Assembly: GCF_036186745.1 (NCBI RefSeq)
Contig: NZ_CP108086.1
Location: 4,526,001 to 4,590,000 of the forward strand
Direction of reading: 5' to 3'
Source: Microbispora hainanensis
GTDB lineage: Bacteria > Actinomycetota > Actinomycetes > Streptosporangiales > Streptosporangiaceae
DNA: 64,000 bases
Made by a program: the position numbers and the translations under genes. The stretch's first letter is position 1. Each line of letters starts with the position of its first letter. Shown here piece after piece: positions 22,152 to 30,016 of this stretch. The notes under the pieces were generated by a model. It saw nothing but the letters and a program-made list of their open reading frames with translations. It was not told the origin of the DNA and ran no database searches.

Positions 22152-22492
22152 GGGAGTGGTCCATCCCGGTTGAGACGCCATCCGCAGGGTCGGCATGGAC
22201 ACATACGAGCGACAGCCCCGCGTTCCGGGGCAAGCAATTCCCGCATCGCGGGCATGAGCGGGCGCCTTCGGCGTTTCGCCGCCATCTTCCCAGTTCGCGC
22301 GGCAGGAGGCCGCTCAGGGAGTGCGACTCGTCTACCCGGGGCGGCAAAGGTCATCCACGCGGTTCAGGTCCTTCTCCAGAACGGTTTTCGGTGGTCCGAA
22401 GCGGTTCGAAACCGCTCCCGTCCTAGGGCATGGTTGTCCCCCGGACCGCCGCTCGGCGGACCGTTCCAAACGACGACCCCCCGGAGAAAGGC
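22152..22492. other. non-coding gap with a dyad before the coiled-coil gene
   Basis: No convincing gene is seen in these 340 bases. AGCGGTT-CGA-AACCGCT (22400-22416) is a perfect 7-bp dyad about 77 bases before the next start codon, followed by a CTAGGG-containing stretch that may be promoter sequence. Composition is less GC-extreme than in the flanking genes. Confidence 0.5.
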
Positions 22493-23212
22493 ATGACTAC
22501 CATGGCCGGCATGGAGCTCGAAGAGCGCGTCACGGCACTCGAGACGGACGTGCAGTCCTTCAAGATCCTCATCAACGCCGTCGACAACAAGGTCGAGCGT
22601 GCGCGCCTGGACATTCAGCAGGCACAGGGCGCGAACATCCGCCTGTTCCAGGCGACGCGCGACGACGTGATGGAGTTCCGCTCGCGCATGGACTCGCGCT
22701 TCGCCGAGATGAGGGCGAGGTTCGACCTCGCCGACGAGCGCTTCACGGCGATGGAGGACCGCTCTCTCGGTATCCAGGCCGAGCTTAAATTCGTCAACCG
22801 CCGTCTCGACGGCCTGGACGCGCGGATGGATCACGTCGAGACCCGTCTCGGCGGCATCGATCAGCGGCTGGACGGCATGGACGCGCGAATCGAGCGTGTC
22901 GAGACTCGCCTTGACGGCATCGATCAGCGGCTGGACGGCATGGACGTCCGCTTCGACGCCGTGGACGAGCGGCTTGACAAGATGGACGCGCGAATCGATC
23001 GCGTGGAGATCCGCCTCGACCAGATGGACGAGCGGCTTGAGCACGTGGAGACCCGGCTCGACAAGATGGATGCGCGGATCGAACGCGTGGAGACCCGCCT
23101 TGACGGCATCGATCAGCGGCTGGACGGCATAGACGCCCGGTTCGACAAGGTGGACGCGCGGTTCGACGAGGTGATCGCGCTCATCAAGGACCGGCTCGTG
23201 CCCCAGGGCTGA
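22493..23212 (+). CDS. heptad-repeat coiled-coil protein of unknown function
   Basis: The 239-residue protein is almost wholly helical, with no signal peptide or membrane segment. After an N-terminal ELEERVTALETDVQ, residues of about 95-235 consist of 7-residue units such as MDARIER, VETRLDG and IDQRLDG, partly arranged in 21-residue blocks encoded by 63-bp DNA repeats (for example GACGGCATCGATCAGCGGCT at several places). The I/V/M-L pattern predicts a long parallel coiled coil. ATG 22493 has GGAGAAAGG upstream. Similar repeat proteins are common in bacteria, with varied or unknown roles; a scaffold or oligomerisation role is inference. Confidence 0.85.
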   Translation: MTTMAGMELEERVTALETDVQSFKILINAVDNKVERARLDIQQAQGANIRLFQATRDDVMEFRSRMDSRFAEMRARFDLADERFTAMEDRSLGIQAELKFVNRRLDGLDARMDHVETRLGGIDQRLDGMDARIERVETRLDGIDQRLDGMDVRFDAVDERLDKMDARIDRVEIRLDQMDERLEHVETRLDKMDARIERVETRLDGIDQRLDGIDARFDKVDARFDEVIALIKDRLVPQG

Positions 23213-23245
23213 CCGCCTCAAGGGCGACGCGCTCCTCCATGGGAT

Positions 23246-23293
23246 CCTCCGGATGCGGCCCGGCTGCCGGTGACGGCGTTCCGCGTCCGGAGG
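23246..23293. terminator. bidirectional hairpin between convergent genes
   Basis: CCTCCGGATGCGG (23246-23258) pairs with CCGCGTCCGGAGG (23281-23293), with one G-U pair. It lies between the stop codons of the coiled-coil gene and the convergent barstar gene. Confidence 0.65.
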
Positions 23294-23320
23294 TCCTCCA
23301 GCCCGGCCGGAGCGGCGGTG

Positions 23321-24010
23321 TCAGCGCAACTCGACGGTGACGTCCACCTCGGCGAACATGCCGAGCAGCTCGTCCAGGGTGACGGGCGGGCCCCAGGAGC
23401 GCAGGGCGTACGCGGGCCGGTCGTAGCCGGGAACGAGATGGCGGCGGGCCACCTCCGCGTGATGCCAGACGAGCCGGAAGGGGCGACTGGCGCCCCATCC
23501 GCCTCGGAGACAGTCCACCAACGCGTCGAGGTTCCATCCGAAGTAGCCGCCGGGGCCGTTGACGGCCTCACCGACGGCGCAGTAGAAGCCCTCGATGTCG
23601 GTGACGAACCGCCCGTCGAGGTGACAGGTCCTGCCCGGCGGCCGGTCCGGTTGATCATGAGTATGGTGGCACAGCGCCGCGCCGACCCACTCGTGCCGCA
23701 GGCGGCGGTCGTACCCGGCCCAGAGGTTGCGCCGGGAGGGCCGTCCCGCATGCCAGAGGTCCCAGATCGCGCGGGCGCCGTCGGGGAACGGCTCGTCGAA
23801 ACCGCCGTCGAGGGTGATGTCGAGGAGCCCGGGGTCCAGCCGGGAGGGGTTCGCCTCGATGACGACGGAGGACACCGCTCTGTGCGTCGGGACGGCGCGG
23901 CCGGTGACGTCGACGGCGCAGACGGTCGCCGCGAGGTGCCGCTTCCTGGCGGACCGCCGCCGCAGCAGCGTGAGCAGCGGTTCCTCCGGGCGGCAGCCGA
24001 CGAGGGTCAC
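23321..24010 (-). CDS. barstar-domain protein (possibly the 3' part of a split gene)
   Basis: The 229-residue product ends in a barstar-like domain: CHLDGRFVTDIEGFYCAVGE, then AVNGPGGYFGWNLDALVDCL and GGWG, then a strand-rich end. Barstar proteins inhibit barnase-type ribonucleases. The N-terminal 115 residues (VVIEANPSRLD, ITLDGGFDEPFPDGARAIWD) belong to the longer actinomycete barstar family proteins. GTG 24010 has GGAGGAG well placed and overlaps the stop of the upstream small frame (24007-24249). That frame reads like the missing N-terminus, so a frameshift is possible. No barnase-like gene is seen nearby. Confidence 0.8.
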   Translation of the reverse strand: MTLVGCRPEEPLLTLLRRRSARKRHLAATVCAVDVTGRAVPTHRAVSSVVIEANPSRLDPGLLDITLDGGFDEPFPDGARAIWDLWHAGRPSRRNLWAGYDRRLRHEWVGAALCHHTHDQPDRPPGRTCHLDGRFVTDIEGFYCAVGEAVNGPGGYFGWNLDALVDCLRGGWGASRPFRLVWHHAEVARRHLVPGYDRPAYALRSWGPPVTLDELLGMFAEVDVTVELR

Positions 24011-24249
24011 CGGCCGCTCCTCCGGATAAGGCCGGTCGTGGAAGACCCCGGTGGTGCGGCGGCACGTGCCCGGTCCCCGGCCTGGCCGTGGAGCAGGAAG
24101 CCCTGCGCCTCCGGAGGCTGCGCGGGCGCGGCGAACAGCCCATTGATGTCGGTGCAGACCCCCATCGCGCTACCCGGGGTGTCCGTGAACTCGTCGAGCA
24201 GCAGCCACCGCAGCGGCAGGGGCCGGTCCCAGGTCCACGCGCGGTCCAT
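24007..24249 (-). pseudogene. small frame, probable displaced N-terminus of the barstar gene
   Basis: This 80-codon frame starts 11 bases after the menA stop. Its first 55 residues (LRWLLLDEFTDTPGSAMGVC, then TDINGLFAAP) look like the start of the long barstar-family proteins. After about codon 57 the composition turns to Ala/Arg/Pro, while the barstar frame upstream of its GTG still reads sensibly (RRTTGVFHDRPYPEERPV). A single indel near 24065-24080 would join the two into one protein of about 310 residues. Alternatively it is a real small gene coupled to the barstar gene. A sequencing error is also possible. Confidence 0.5.
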
Positions 24250-24260
24250 CGGGGATCCGG

Positions 24261-25133
24261 TCAGAACAGGGCGAGGCCGAGGGTGAACAAGGCGCCGAAG
24301 ACGAGTTGCAGGCGGCCGGTCTGCTGGAGCGTCGCGATGAGCGCGGGACCGGTCGCGCCGGAGCGGACCGTCTTGATCGGGGCGGCCACGAGGGGGAGCG
24401 CCAGCACGGTCAGCGCGGCGAAGGGCCGTACGGGCACCAGAGCGAGCGCGAACACGAAGGGCAGCACCAGGGTCGCCGAGTAGGCCAGGCGCGTACGGCT
24501 GTCGCCGAGCACGACGGCCAGCGTGCGCTTGCCCGAGGGGCCGTCGGTCACGATGTCACGCAGGTTGTTGACCATGAGGAGCGCGCAGGCGAGCAGCCCC
24601 ACGGGCACGGCGGCGGCCAGCGAGAGCCAGGTCAGCCGCTCCACCTGGACGTACGTCGTCCCGGCGACGGCCACGATGCCGAAGAACACGAAGACCGAGA
24701 TCTCCCCGAGCGCGCGGTAGCCGTACGGGCGGGAGCCTCCGGTGTAGAACCAGGCCGCGAGGATGGAGGCGAGGCCGACGAGCAGCAGCCACCATGCCTG
24801 GGTGACCACCACGAGGACGAGACCGGCGACCGCGGCGGCGAGGAAGCAGCCGAGGGCGGCGGCGAGCACCTGCTTGGGGGCCGCGACACCCGAACCGACC
24901 AGGCGCAGGGGCCCCACACGGTCCTTGTCGGTGCCCTTGATGCCGTCGCTGTAGTCGTTGGCGTAGTTGACCCCGATCTGCAGCGCCAGCGCGACGAACA
25001 GCGCGAGCAGGGCGCGCCACCAGATCGCGCCGTCTTCCGCGATGGCGGCTCCGGTGCCGACGGCGACCGGGACGACGGCGGCGGGCAGCGTACGGGGGCG
25101 TGCGCCCGCTAACCATTGAGCTGGGGTGGCCAC
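24261..25133 (-). CDS. menA: 1,4-dihydroxy-2-naphthoate polyprenyltransferase
   Basis: The 290-residue integral membrane prenyltransferase makes demethylmenaquinone. The Asp-rich motif NYANDYSDGIKGTDKDRVGP near residue 57 binds the prenyl diphosphate through Mg2+, and the second region is MVNNLRDIVTDGPSGKRTLA near 190. About eight to nine hydrophobic segments are visible. GTG 25133 has GGGAG upstream. TAGGTA near 25180 may be part of the promoter. It probably leads an operon with the barstar-like frames. MenA normally sits near other men genes; none is in this window. Confidence 0.92.
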   Translation of the reverse strand: MATPAQWLAGARPRTLPAAVVPVAVGTGAAIAEDGAIWWRALLALFVALALQIGVNYANDYSDGIKGTDKDRVGPLRLVGSGVAAPKQVLAAALGCFLAAAVAGLVLVVVTQAWWLLLVGLASILAAWFYTGGSRPYGYRALGEISVFVFFGIVAVAGTTYVQVERLTWLSLAAAVPVGLLACALLMVNNLRDIVTDGPSGKRTLAVVLGDSRTRLAYSATLVLPFVFALALVPVRPFAALTVLALPLVAAPIKTVRSGATGPALIATLQQTGRLQLVFGALFTLGLALF

Positions 25134-25228
25134 GTGACTCCCTTTTCCTACCTGTGCGTAGCCGGTGAAGGCGTACCTAGTTTGGCCAATCCCCCATCTT
25201 CTCGTGACAGCGGGGTTGGCGGAGGCGA

Positions 25229-25242
25229 CGCCCCCGGGGGCG
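25229..25242. terminator. 14-bp GC palindrome after the acetyltransferase gene
   Basis: CGCCCCCGGGGGCG lies between the end of the GNAT gene and the menA promoter region on the same strand. It could fold as a short hairpin only through intermolecular or cruciform pairing, so the terminator call is weak. Confidence 0.35.
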
Positions 25243-25275
25243 CAAGCCGTACGGACGGGCAGGAAAGGAGGCGAG

Positions 25276-25878
25276 TCAGCTGATGTCGGTGGTGAGGCGG
25301 ATCATCCGGATCGGGCGGCCCATGTCGAGAACGCGCTCGGCCTCGTCCTCGCCCCAGCCGGCCGACTCCAGGAATCCGATCATCGGGTGGTTGTCGGCGA
25401 AGACCCAGGTGACGACGGTGCTGTAGCCGTCCTCGCGCAGGTGGTCGACGGTCGCGTTGAGCAGCCTGCTGGCGTGTCCGCGCCGGATGTGGTTGGGATC
25501 GACGAGCAACGTCATCAACTCGGCCGTGGTGGCCGGGTGAAGATCGGGGTCCTCGGCGGGTCCGTGCGACGCCAGCCCCACGACCCGGTCGGAGGCGCGC
25601 TGCGCGGCGGTCGCCAGGATGCCGCCGGGACCGAGCGCGGTGAACGCGTCGGTGTCGGGCACCACCCGCTCGACTGCGACGAGCAGACGGTGACGGGGCG
25701 TGGGCGGCGAGAGGATCGCCTCCTCCCACTGGCGGCGCCACATCTTCTCCGCCGCCGGCCCCGTCATCTGTTCCAACGGGATCGGTGGCAGGAAGTCGCG
25801 ATAAACCGCCTTCCACGCCCGGATCTGGGTGCTGGTCACCGCGTCGACGTCTTCGAGGCGGGCAGCTCTAACACCCAT
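25276..25878 (-). CDS. GNAT family N-acetyltransferase
   Basis: The 200-residue protein has a GNAT fold: VRAARLEDVDAVTSTQIRAW at the start, a strand GLASHGPAEDPD, the acetyl-CoA loop LLVDPNHIRRGHASRLLNAT (R-R-G-H-A type), and the C-terminal ADNHPMIGFLESAGW motif. It transfers an acetyl group from acetyl-CoA to an unknown amine. ATG 25878 has AAGGAG upstream. It lies just downstream of the CGNR gene on the same strand with a gap of 38 bases, so the two may be co-transcribed. Substrate not predictable. Confidence 0.88.
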   Translation of the reverse strand: MGVRAARLEDVDAVTSTQIRAWKAVYRDFLPPIPLEQMTGPAAEKMWRRQWEEAILSPPTPRHRLLVAVERVVPDTDAFTALGPGGILATAAQRASDRVVGLASHGPAEDPDLHPATTAELMTLLVDPNHIRRGHASRLLNATVDHLREDGYSTVVTWVFADNHPMIGFLESAGWGEDEAERVLDMGRPIRMIRLTTDIS

Positions 25879-25916
25879 TCGACGGGCTCCTTTCTTAGCC
25901 TGTAACACCGTACTGG

Positions 25917-26462
25917 TCAGGAGGGCCTCGGCGTACCTTCCGCCTGGCGTCGTGCCCGATATGCCCGAGTTTTTGTGCGGTTTCCGCAGACGCGCATGGA
26001 GCACCAGGAGCGAGACCGGTTTTTGGACGAGTCGATGAACGCCCATTGACAGGTGCTCTCGGCGCAGACCTTCAGCCGCGGCCAGGTGCCGTCGGCGTGG
26101 GCGGCCGGAATCAGCGCCGCCAGCCGTGCGAGCCCGCCCGCCACTCCGGACCCCATGGGTTCGAGCGCCGGCATCCCCGCCGAGAGCGTCACGCGCACCG
26201 GCAACTGCGCCAGCGCCGCGTCCAGTCCCTCCGGAACCTCGTACGGACCTCCGTCGTGGTTGCCGCGCAGCGCGGCGCGCAGTCCTTCGCGCAGCTGGGT
26301 CGCCATCGCGAGGTCCTCGTCGGCGGCGCGGTCGTCGTCGCCGATGAGCCCCCGTTCGCGCAGCCAGACGGACAGCTCGGCCGGCGAGGCCAGCTCATCG
26401 GCGTCTCCCTCGACGTCGTAGGTGTTCACGAAGTCGCGGAGCAGCTCCGCCGGGCCCGTCAT
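25917..26462 (-). CDS. CGNR zinc-finger / ABATE-domain regulator
   Basis: The 181-residue protein has the ABATE-type N-terminal region (LLRDFVNTYDVEGDADELAS) and the C-terminal CGNR zinc finger: KVCAESTCQW followed by FIDSSKNRSRSWCSMRVCGN. Four cysteines are present in the expected C-x4-C...C-x3-C order. These proteins are thought to bind nucleic acid and often regulate stress or antibiotic-related genes in actinomycetes. ATG 26462 has GAGGGG upstream. The GNAT gene downstream could be its partner. Confidence 0.88.
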   Translation of the reverse strand: MTGPAELLRDFVNTYDVEGDADELASPAELSVWLRERGLIGDDDRAADEDLAMATQLREGLRAALRGNHDGGPYEVPEGLDAALAQLPVRVTLSAGMPALEPMGSGVAGGLARLAALIPAAHADGTWPRLKVCAESTCQWAFIDSSKNRSRSWCSMRVCGNRTKTRAYRARRQAEGTPRPS

Positions 26463-26564
26463 GATCGATCACCCCTCGTGACCACTTTACGACAGTCGGA
26501 GGTCATGAAATAACAACACCACCGCGAGTGTTTCACTGGTGTCGACTATTCCGAGGAGAGCCTC

Positions 26565-26687
26565 ATGCGCTTCAGCTACCTGGCCTATCTGGCGCTGCGG
26601 AACAAGGAGCGTCGCGAGCGCCTGTCGGGCGAATACCGGCAGGACGAGCACCGGCGGGACGGGCGTCGGCGGCAGGAGCGCCGATGA
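26565..26687 (+). CDS. possible 40-residue basic small protein
   Basis: A short frame starts at ATG 26565, 7 bases after GAGGAG, and encodes RFSYLAYLALRNKERRERLS followed by EYRQDEHRR and an Arg-rich end. It is divergent from the CGNR gene and its last codons fit before the next convergent gene. The N-terminus is aromatic/hydrophobic, the rest charged and probably helical. The good ribosome binding site and codon pattern support it, but its size leaves doubt; there is no family match. Confidence 0.45.
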   Translation: MRFSYLAYLALRNKERRERLSGEYRQDEHRRDGRRRQERR

Positions 26688-26710
26688 CGCCCGGGTCGTA
26701 GGGAAGCCGT

Positions 26711-27493
26711 CTAGAGGCCGAGCCGTCGCACCGCGGTCCGCCAGTTCTTGGCGATGGCCTGCTGCGCCTTGGCGAGTGGCACCTTGCCGCGGCACACCGC
26801 CCTCCACAGGGTGAGCTCGACCGCGTCCTTGGCGGCCGGGGTCTTGCCCGTGCCCGCCAGGACCGGCTGGGGCCACAGGTTCTTCGCGCTCTTGGGCGAG
26901 CCGCCCAGGGAGAGCGGGATCAGGTGGTCCTCCTTGTAGTGCGACGGCTTCCTGTCCGCGTAGCCGTACTGGGCGATCTGCGTGACCCGCAGGGCGTTGA
27001 GGTAGCTCGCCGGAGGCGCGACCTTCCTGCTGTAACCGGGCACGCAGATCGTCGACTTGATCGTCTTCTGCGTGACGGCGGGGTTGCGCGCGCCCGGCTG
27101 GCACTTCGGGTCCGGCAGCGGCAGGTACTTACGGGAGCACTTCGCCCCCGACGGCTTCGCGACCGGCTTCGGCTTGACGGTCGGCTTGGGCTTCGCGGTC
27201 GGCTTGGGCGTCGTGCCGCCGGAGGAGCCGGCCGGCTTCCACCGCCAGTAGGAGCCGTCCTGCACGCACCGGTAGGAGTCGCCGTCCTGCGAGGTTCCGC
27301 TCTTGCCATGGGCCGCCGCCGGGCAGAACGCGCCGGGCGTGACGCACTCCCAGTGGTCCCCGACCTGGCGGTAGCAGCCCGCCGACGCGGAGGAGGTCCC
27401 CGCGGGGGCGGCCACGGCGGCGGACGGGACGACGAGCAGGCCGGCTGACGCGAGCACGGCGCATAACGCGATCAACAGAGAACGGACGCGCAC
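26711..27493 (-). CDS. secreted HNH-like protein with Pro/Lys linker
   Basis: The 260-residue product has a Sec signal peptide (SLLIALCAVLASAGLLVVPS, cut near AVAA-APAG), a Cys-rich N-terminal module (CYRQVGDHWECVTPGAFCPA and YRCVQDGSYWRWKP), a PKPTAKPKPTVKPKP linker and a C-terminal domain with CVPGYSRKVAPP and HYKEDHLIPLSLGGSPKSAK. The DHLIPLSLGG-(N)-NLWPQP pattern is shared with small secreted HNH-like proteins, where D-H and N act in a beta-beta-alpha metal fold. A secreted nuclease is plausible but the full catalytic set is not certain. Confidence 0.75.
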   Translation of the reverse strand: MRVRSLLIALCAVLASAGLLVVPSAAVAAPAGTSSASAGCYRQVGDHWECVTPGAFCPAAAHGKSGTSQDGDSYRCVQDGSYWRWKPAGSSGGTTPKPTAKPKPTVKPKPVAKPSGAKCSRKYLPLPDPKCQPGARNPAVTQKTIKSTICVPGYSRKVAPPASYLNALRVTQIAQYGYADRKPSHYKEDHLIPLSLGGSPKSAKNLWPQPVLAGTGKTPAAKDAVELTLWRAVCRGKVPLAKAQQAIAKNWRTAVRRLGL

Positions 27494-27556
27494 GCTGTCT
27501 CCTCTGTGAGGGGTTGAAGGGTGACAGAGAAGAGACGACTCAGCCGGGGCAAAGGT

Positions 27557-28972
27557 TCACTGGTGGGACTGATGTGACAGCTGTGACAAGACCGGGGCGA
27601 GGCGGCGGATTCCCTCCTCCAGCTCGGCCAGGCCGATCGCGGCCGTGTGGGTGAGCCGCAGCCGTGGTCCCGGGGGCTCGGAGGGGTAGTAGATGCGCCC
27701 CGGGCTCACCACCACGCCCTGTGCCTGCGCCGCCTCGACCACTTCCGCCTCGTCGGCGCCGGGCGGCAGCCGCACCCAGACGTGCAGGCCGCCGGCGGGA
27801 GTCAGCTGCACCTCGGCCGCGGGCGCGTGGCGGGCGAGCCCCGCCAGCAGCGTGGCCTGCCGTACGCCGATCTCCTGCCGGACCGTGCCCAGGTGACGCC
27901 GCCAGGCGGTGGAGCCCACGAACTCGGCGGCCGTCTCCTGCAGGGGCCGGGCGACGAAGAACGACTCCACCACCTGGCAGGCGCGCAGCCGGTGTGCGGC
28001 CGGGCCCCGCGCGGTCAGGCCGGCCACCCGCAGGCTCGGTGACGTGATCTTGCTCAGCGACAGGATGTGCACCACCGTGCCGTGGGTGTCCATGGTCACC
28101 ATGGGCGGCGGAACGGGTCCCGTGGCCAGATAACGCGCGTAGTCGTCCTCGATCACGAACGCCCCCGCCGCCCGCGCCACGGCGAGCACCTGCTCCCTGC
28201 GCTCGCGGGTCAGCGTCGCGCCCGTGGGGTTGTGCAGTGTCGGCTGGCAGTAGAACACCCGCGCACCCGTCATCGCGAACGCCTCCGCCAGCAGGTCGGG
28301 CCGCACGCCGTCCCGGTCGAGCGGCACCGCGCTCGGCCGCAGCCCGGCCGCTCTCGCCGCCGCCAGCGCTCCCGGGTAGGTGGGGGTCTCGACGAGGATC
28401 GGCGAGCCGGGGGCCGCCAGCGCGCGGAACGCGAGGGTGAGCGCCGACTGGCCGCCGCTCACCACGAGCACGTCGCTGTGCGTCACCGCGCCGCCGACCT
28501 CGGCGGCGAACCACCGGCGCAGCTCCGGCAGGCCGTTCAGCGGGGGCATGCTCCACGCCTCCGGCCGGCGTACGGCTCGCGCGGCCGCCGCGGCCAGCGC
28601 CTTGACCGGGCGCAGATCGGGGTTGAGGTAGCCGCCGGTGAGCGGCACGACGCCGTCGGGAAGCGGGGCCAGCAGGCTCGCCGTCGCCGAGTCGTCCACC
28701 ACCCGGTCGCCGAGGGCCACGGTCTGCCACGACAGGTCGGGCGTCCGCGCGACCGGCCGCCGGGCCGGGGCGACGAACACGCCCGCGCCGGGCCGGGTGA
28801 CGACCCTCCCCTCCGCCGCGAGCTGCGCGATCGCCCGCGAGACCGTCACCGGGCCCACGCCGTGGCGGCGCATGATCTCCCGGCTGGACGGCAGCCGCTC
28901 GCCCGGCCGAGCCCTTTCCGTCTCCTCCCGGAGGATCGCGGCGAGCCGAGCGATACTGCTATCGTCATTCAT
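27557..28972 (-). CDS. MocR-type regulator: GntR wHTH fused to PLP aminotransferase fold
   Basis: The 471-residue protein has an N-terminal GntR winged helix (ERLPSSREIMRRHGVGPVTV, SRAIAQLAAEGRVVTRPGAG) and a fold-type I aminotransferase domain with SGGQSALTLAF, FYCQPTLHNPTGATLT, VIEDDYARYL and the PLP-lysine motif HILSLSKITSPSLRV. MocR regulators sense PLP-linked metabolites and control neighbouring transport or amino-acid genes. The start ATG (28972-28970) overlaps the ATG of the divergent EamA gene. TATTGT lies 8 bases before it, implying a leaderless mRNA. It probably controls the EamA gene and itself. Confidence 0.93.
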   Translation of the reverse strand: MNDDSSIARLAAILREETERARPGERLPSSREIMRRHGVGPVTVSRAIAQLAAEGRVVTRPGAGVFVAPARRPVARTPDLSWQTVALGDRVVDDSATASLLAPLPDGVVPLTGGYLNPDLRPVKALAAAAARAVRRPEAWSMPPLNGLPELRRWFAAEVGGAVTHSDVLVVSGGQSALTLAFRALAAPGSPILVETPTYPGALAAARAAGLRPSAVPLDRDGVRPDLLAEAFAMTGARVFYCQPTLHNPTGATLTRERREQVLAVARAAGAFVIEDDYARYLATGPVPPPMVTMDTHGTVVHILSLSKITSPSLRVAGLTARGPAAHRLRACQVVESFFVARPLQETAAEFVGSTAWRRHLGTVRQEIGVRQATLLAGLARHAPAAEVQLTPAGGLHVWVRLPPGADEAEVVEAAQAQGVVVSPGRIYYPSEPPGPRLRLTHTAAIGLAELEEGIRRLAPVLSQLSHQSHQ

Positions 28973-28990
28973 GAAAGCTGACAATAGCGC
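28956..28990. promoter_or_regulatory. face-to-face leaderless promoters with inverted repeat
   Basis: CTATCGTCA (28959-28967) and TGACAATAG (28979-28987) form an inverted repeat with one mismatch. Each arm holds the -10-like box of one gene: TATCGT 5 bases before the EamA ATG and TATTGT 8 bases before the MocR ATG. The two start codons overlap in CATGAA-type sequence at 28970-28973. A MocR operator spanning both promoters is likely. Confidence 0.6.
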
Positions 28991-29897
28991 TACTGTAGTT
29001 CTCCCGATAGCGGCAGCCCCGCACCGTTCGGCATGGCGGGGCAGCCTGCTGGCCGGCCTGGGCGTGCTGTCGTTCTCCGGCTCGCTTCCCGCGACCGCGT
29101 TCGCGCTGCGGGGGTTCGATCCGTACCTCGTCGCGATCGGGCGCGCGGCCGTCGCCGCGGTCGCCGCGGCGGTCTGCCTCAAGGCCGCCGGGGCGCCGCT
29201 CCTGCCGCCCCGCGCCCACCTGCGGGCGTACGCGCTGATCGTGCTGGGGGTGGTCGTCGGCTTCCCGCTGTTCAGCACCCTGGCCCTGGCCGGTGGTGCG
29301 AGCACGGCGCACTCGGCCGTGGTCATCGGGTTGCTCCCGGCCGCCACGGCCGCGTTCGCGGTGCTGCGGGCGGGGGAGCGGCCGAGGCCGCTGTTCTGGG
29401 CCGCCTGTGCGGCGGGCGCATTGTCGATCACCGTGTTCACGCTGACCCGCGGCACCGGCCGCCTCGCCGGGGCCGACGTGCTGCTCGTGCTCGCCCTGCT
29501 GTCGGCGGCCGTCGGCTACACCGAGGGCGGCCGCCTGGCCAGGGAGACGCCCGGCTGGCGCGTCATCTCGTACGCCCTGGTGCTGGCGGCCCCGCTCACC
29601 GTGCCCGCGACGGTCGTGCTGGCCCTGACCACATCGGCGGCGCCCTCGGCCGAGTCGCTGGCCGGGTTCACGTACGTCGCGCTGGTGTCGATGTTCCTCG
29701 GGTTCATTCCGTGGTACGCCGGGCTCGCGATGGGCGGGATCGCCCGCGCCGGGCAGACCCAGCTCGCGCAGCCGCTGCTCAACCTGGTGTGGGCGTGGCT
29801 GCTGCTGCACGAGGAGATCGGCGCCGCGACGATCGCGGCGGCCCTGGCCGTGCTCGCCTGCGTGGCGGTCACGCAGGGCAGCCGGAGGGCCGCATGA
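28971..29897 (+). CDS. EamA/DMT-family transporter
   Basis: The 308-residue membrane protein has ten hydrophobic segments in two five-helix EamA repeats, with typical motifs GLGVLSFSGSLPATAFALRG at the start, FSTLALAGGASTAHSAVVIG and, in the second half, FLGFIPWYAGLAMGGIARAG and LNLVWAWLLLHEEIG. DMT transporters export amino acids, sugars or drugs. The divergent MocR regulator suggests an amino-acid or vitamin-B6-linked substrate. The start codon overlaps that of the regulator, and no ribosome binding site exists, consistent with leaderless translation. Confidence 0.9.
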   Translation: MKADNSATVVLPIAAAPHRSAWRGSLLAGLGVLSFSGSLPATAFALRGFDPYLVAIGRAAVAAVAAAVCLKAAGAPLLPPRAHLRAYALIVLGVVVGFPLFSTLALAGGASTAHSAVVIGLLPAATAAFAVLRAGERPRPLFWAACAAGALSITVFTLTRGTGRLAGADVLLVLALLSAAVGYTEGGRLARETPGWRVISYALVLAAPLTVPATVVLALTTSAAPSAESLAGFTYVALVSMFLGFIPWYAGLAMGGIARAGQTQLAQPLLNLVWAWLLLHEEIGAATIAAALAVLACVAVTQGSRRAA

Positions 29898-30016
29898 CAC
29901 AGGCCGGCCGCAGGCGGCCCGGAGTGGGCACTTGATTGGTGTGACGGCGCGGCGCAGGATGGGGCTGACAGTGTTACAACGTGATGCGGGTCACACGCGC
30001 GCGGGATGGTGAGGCG

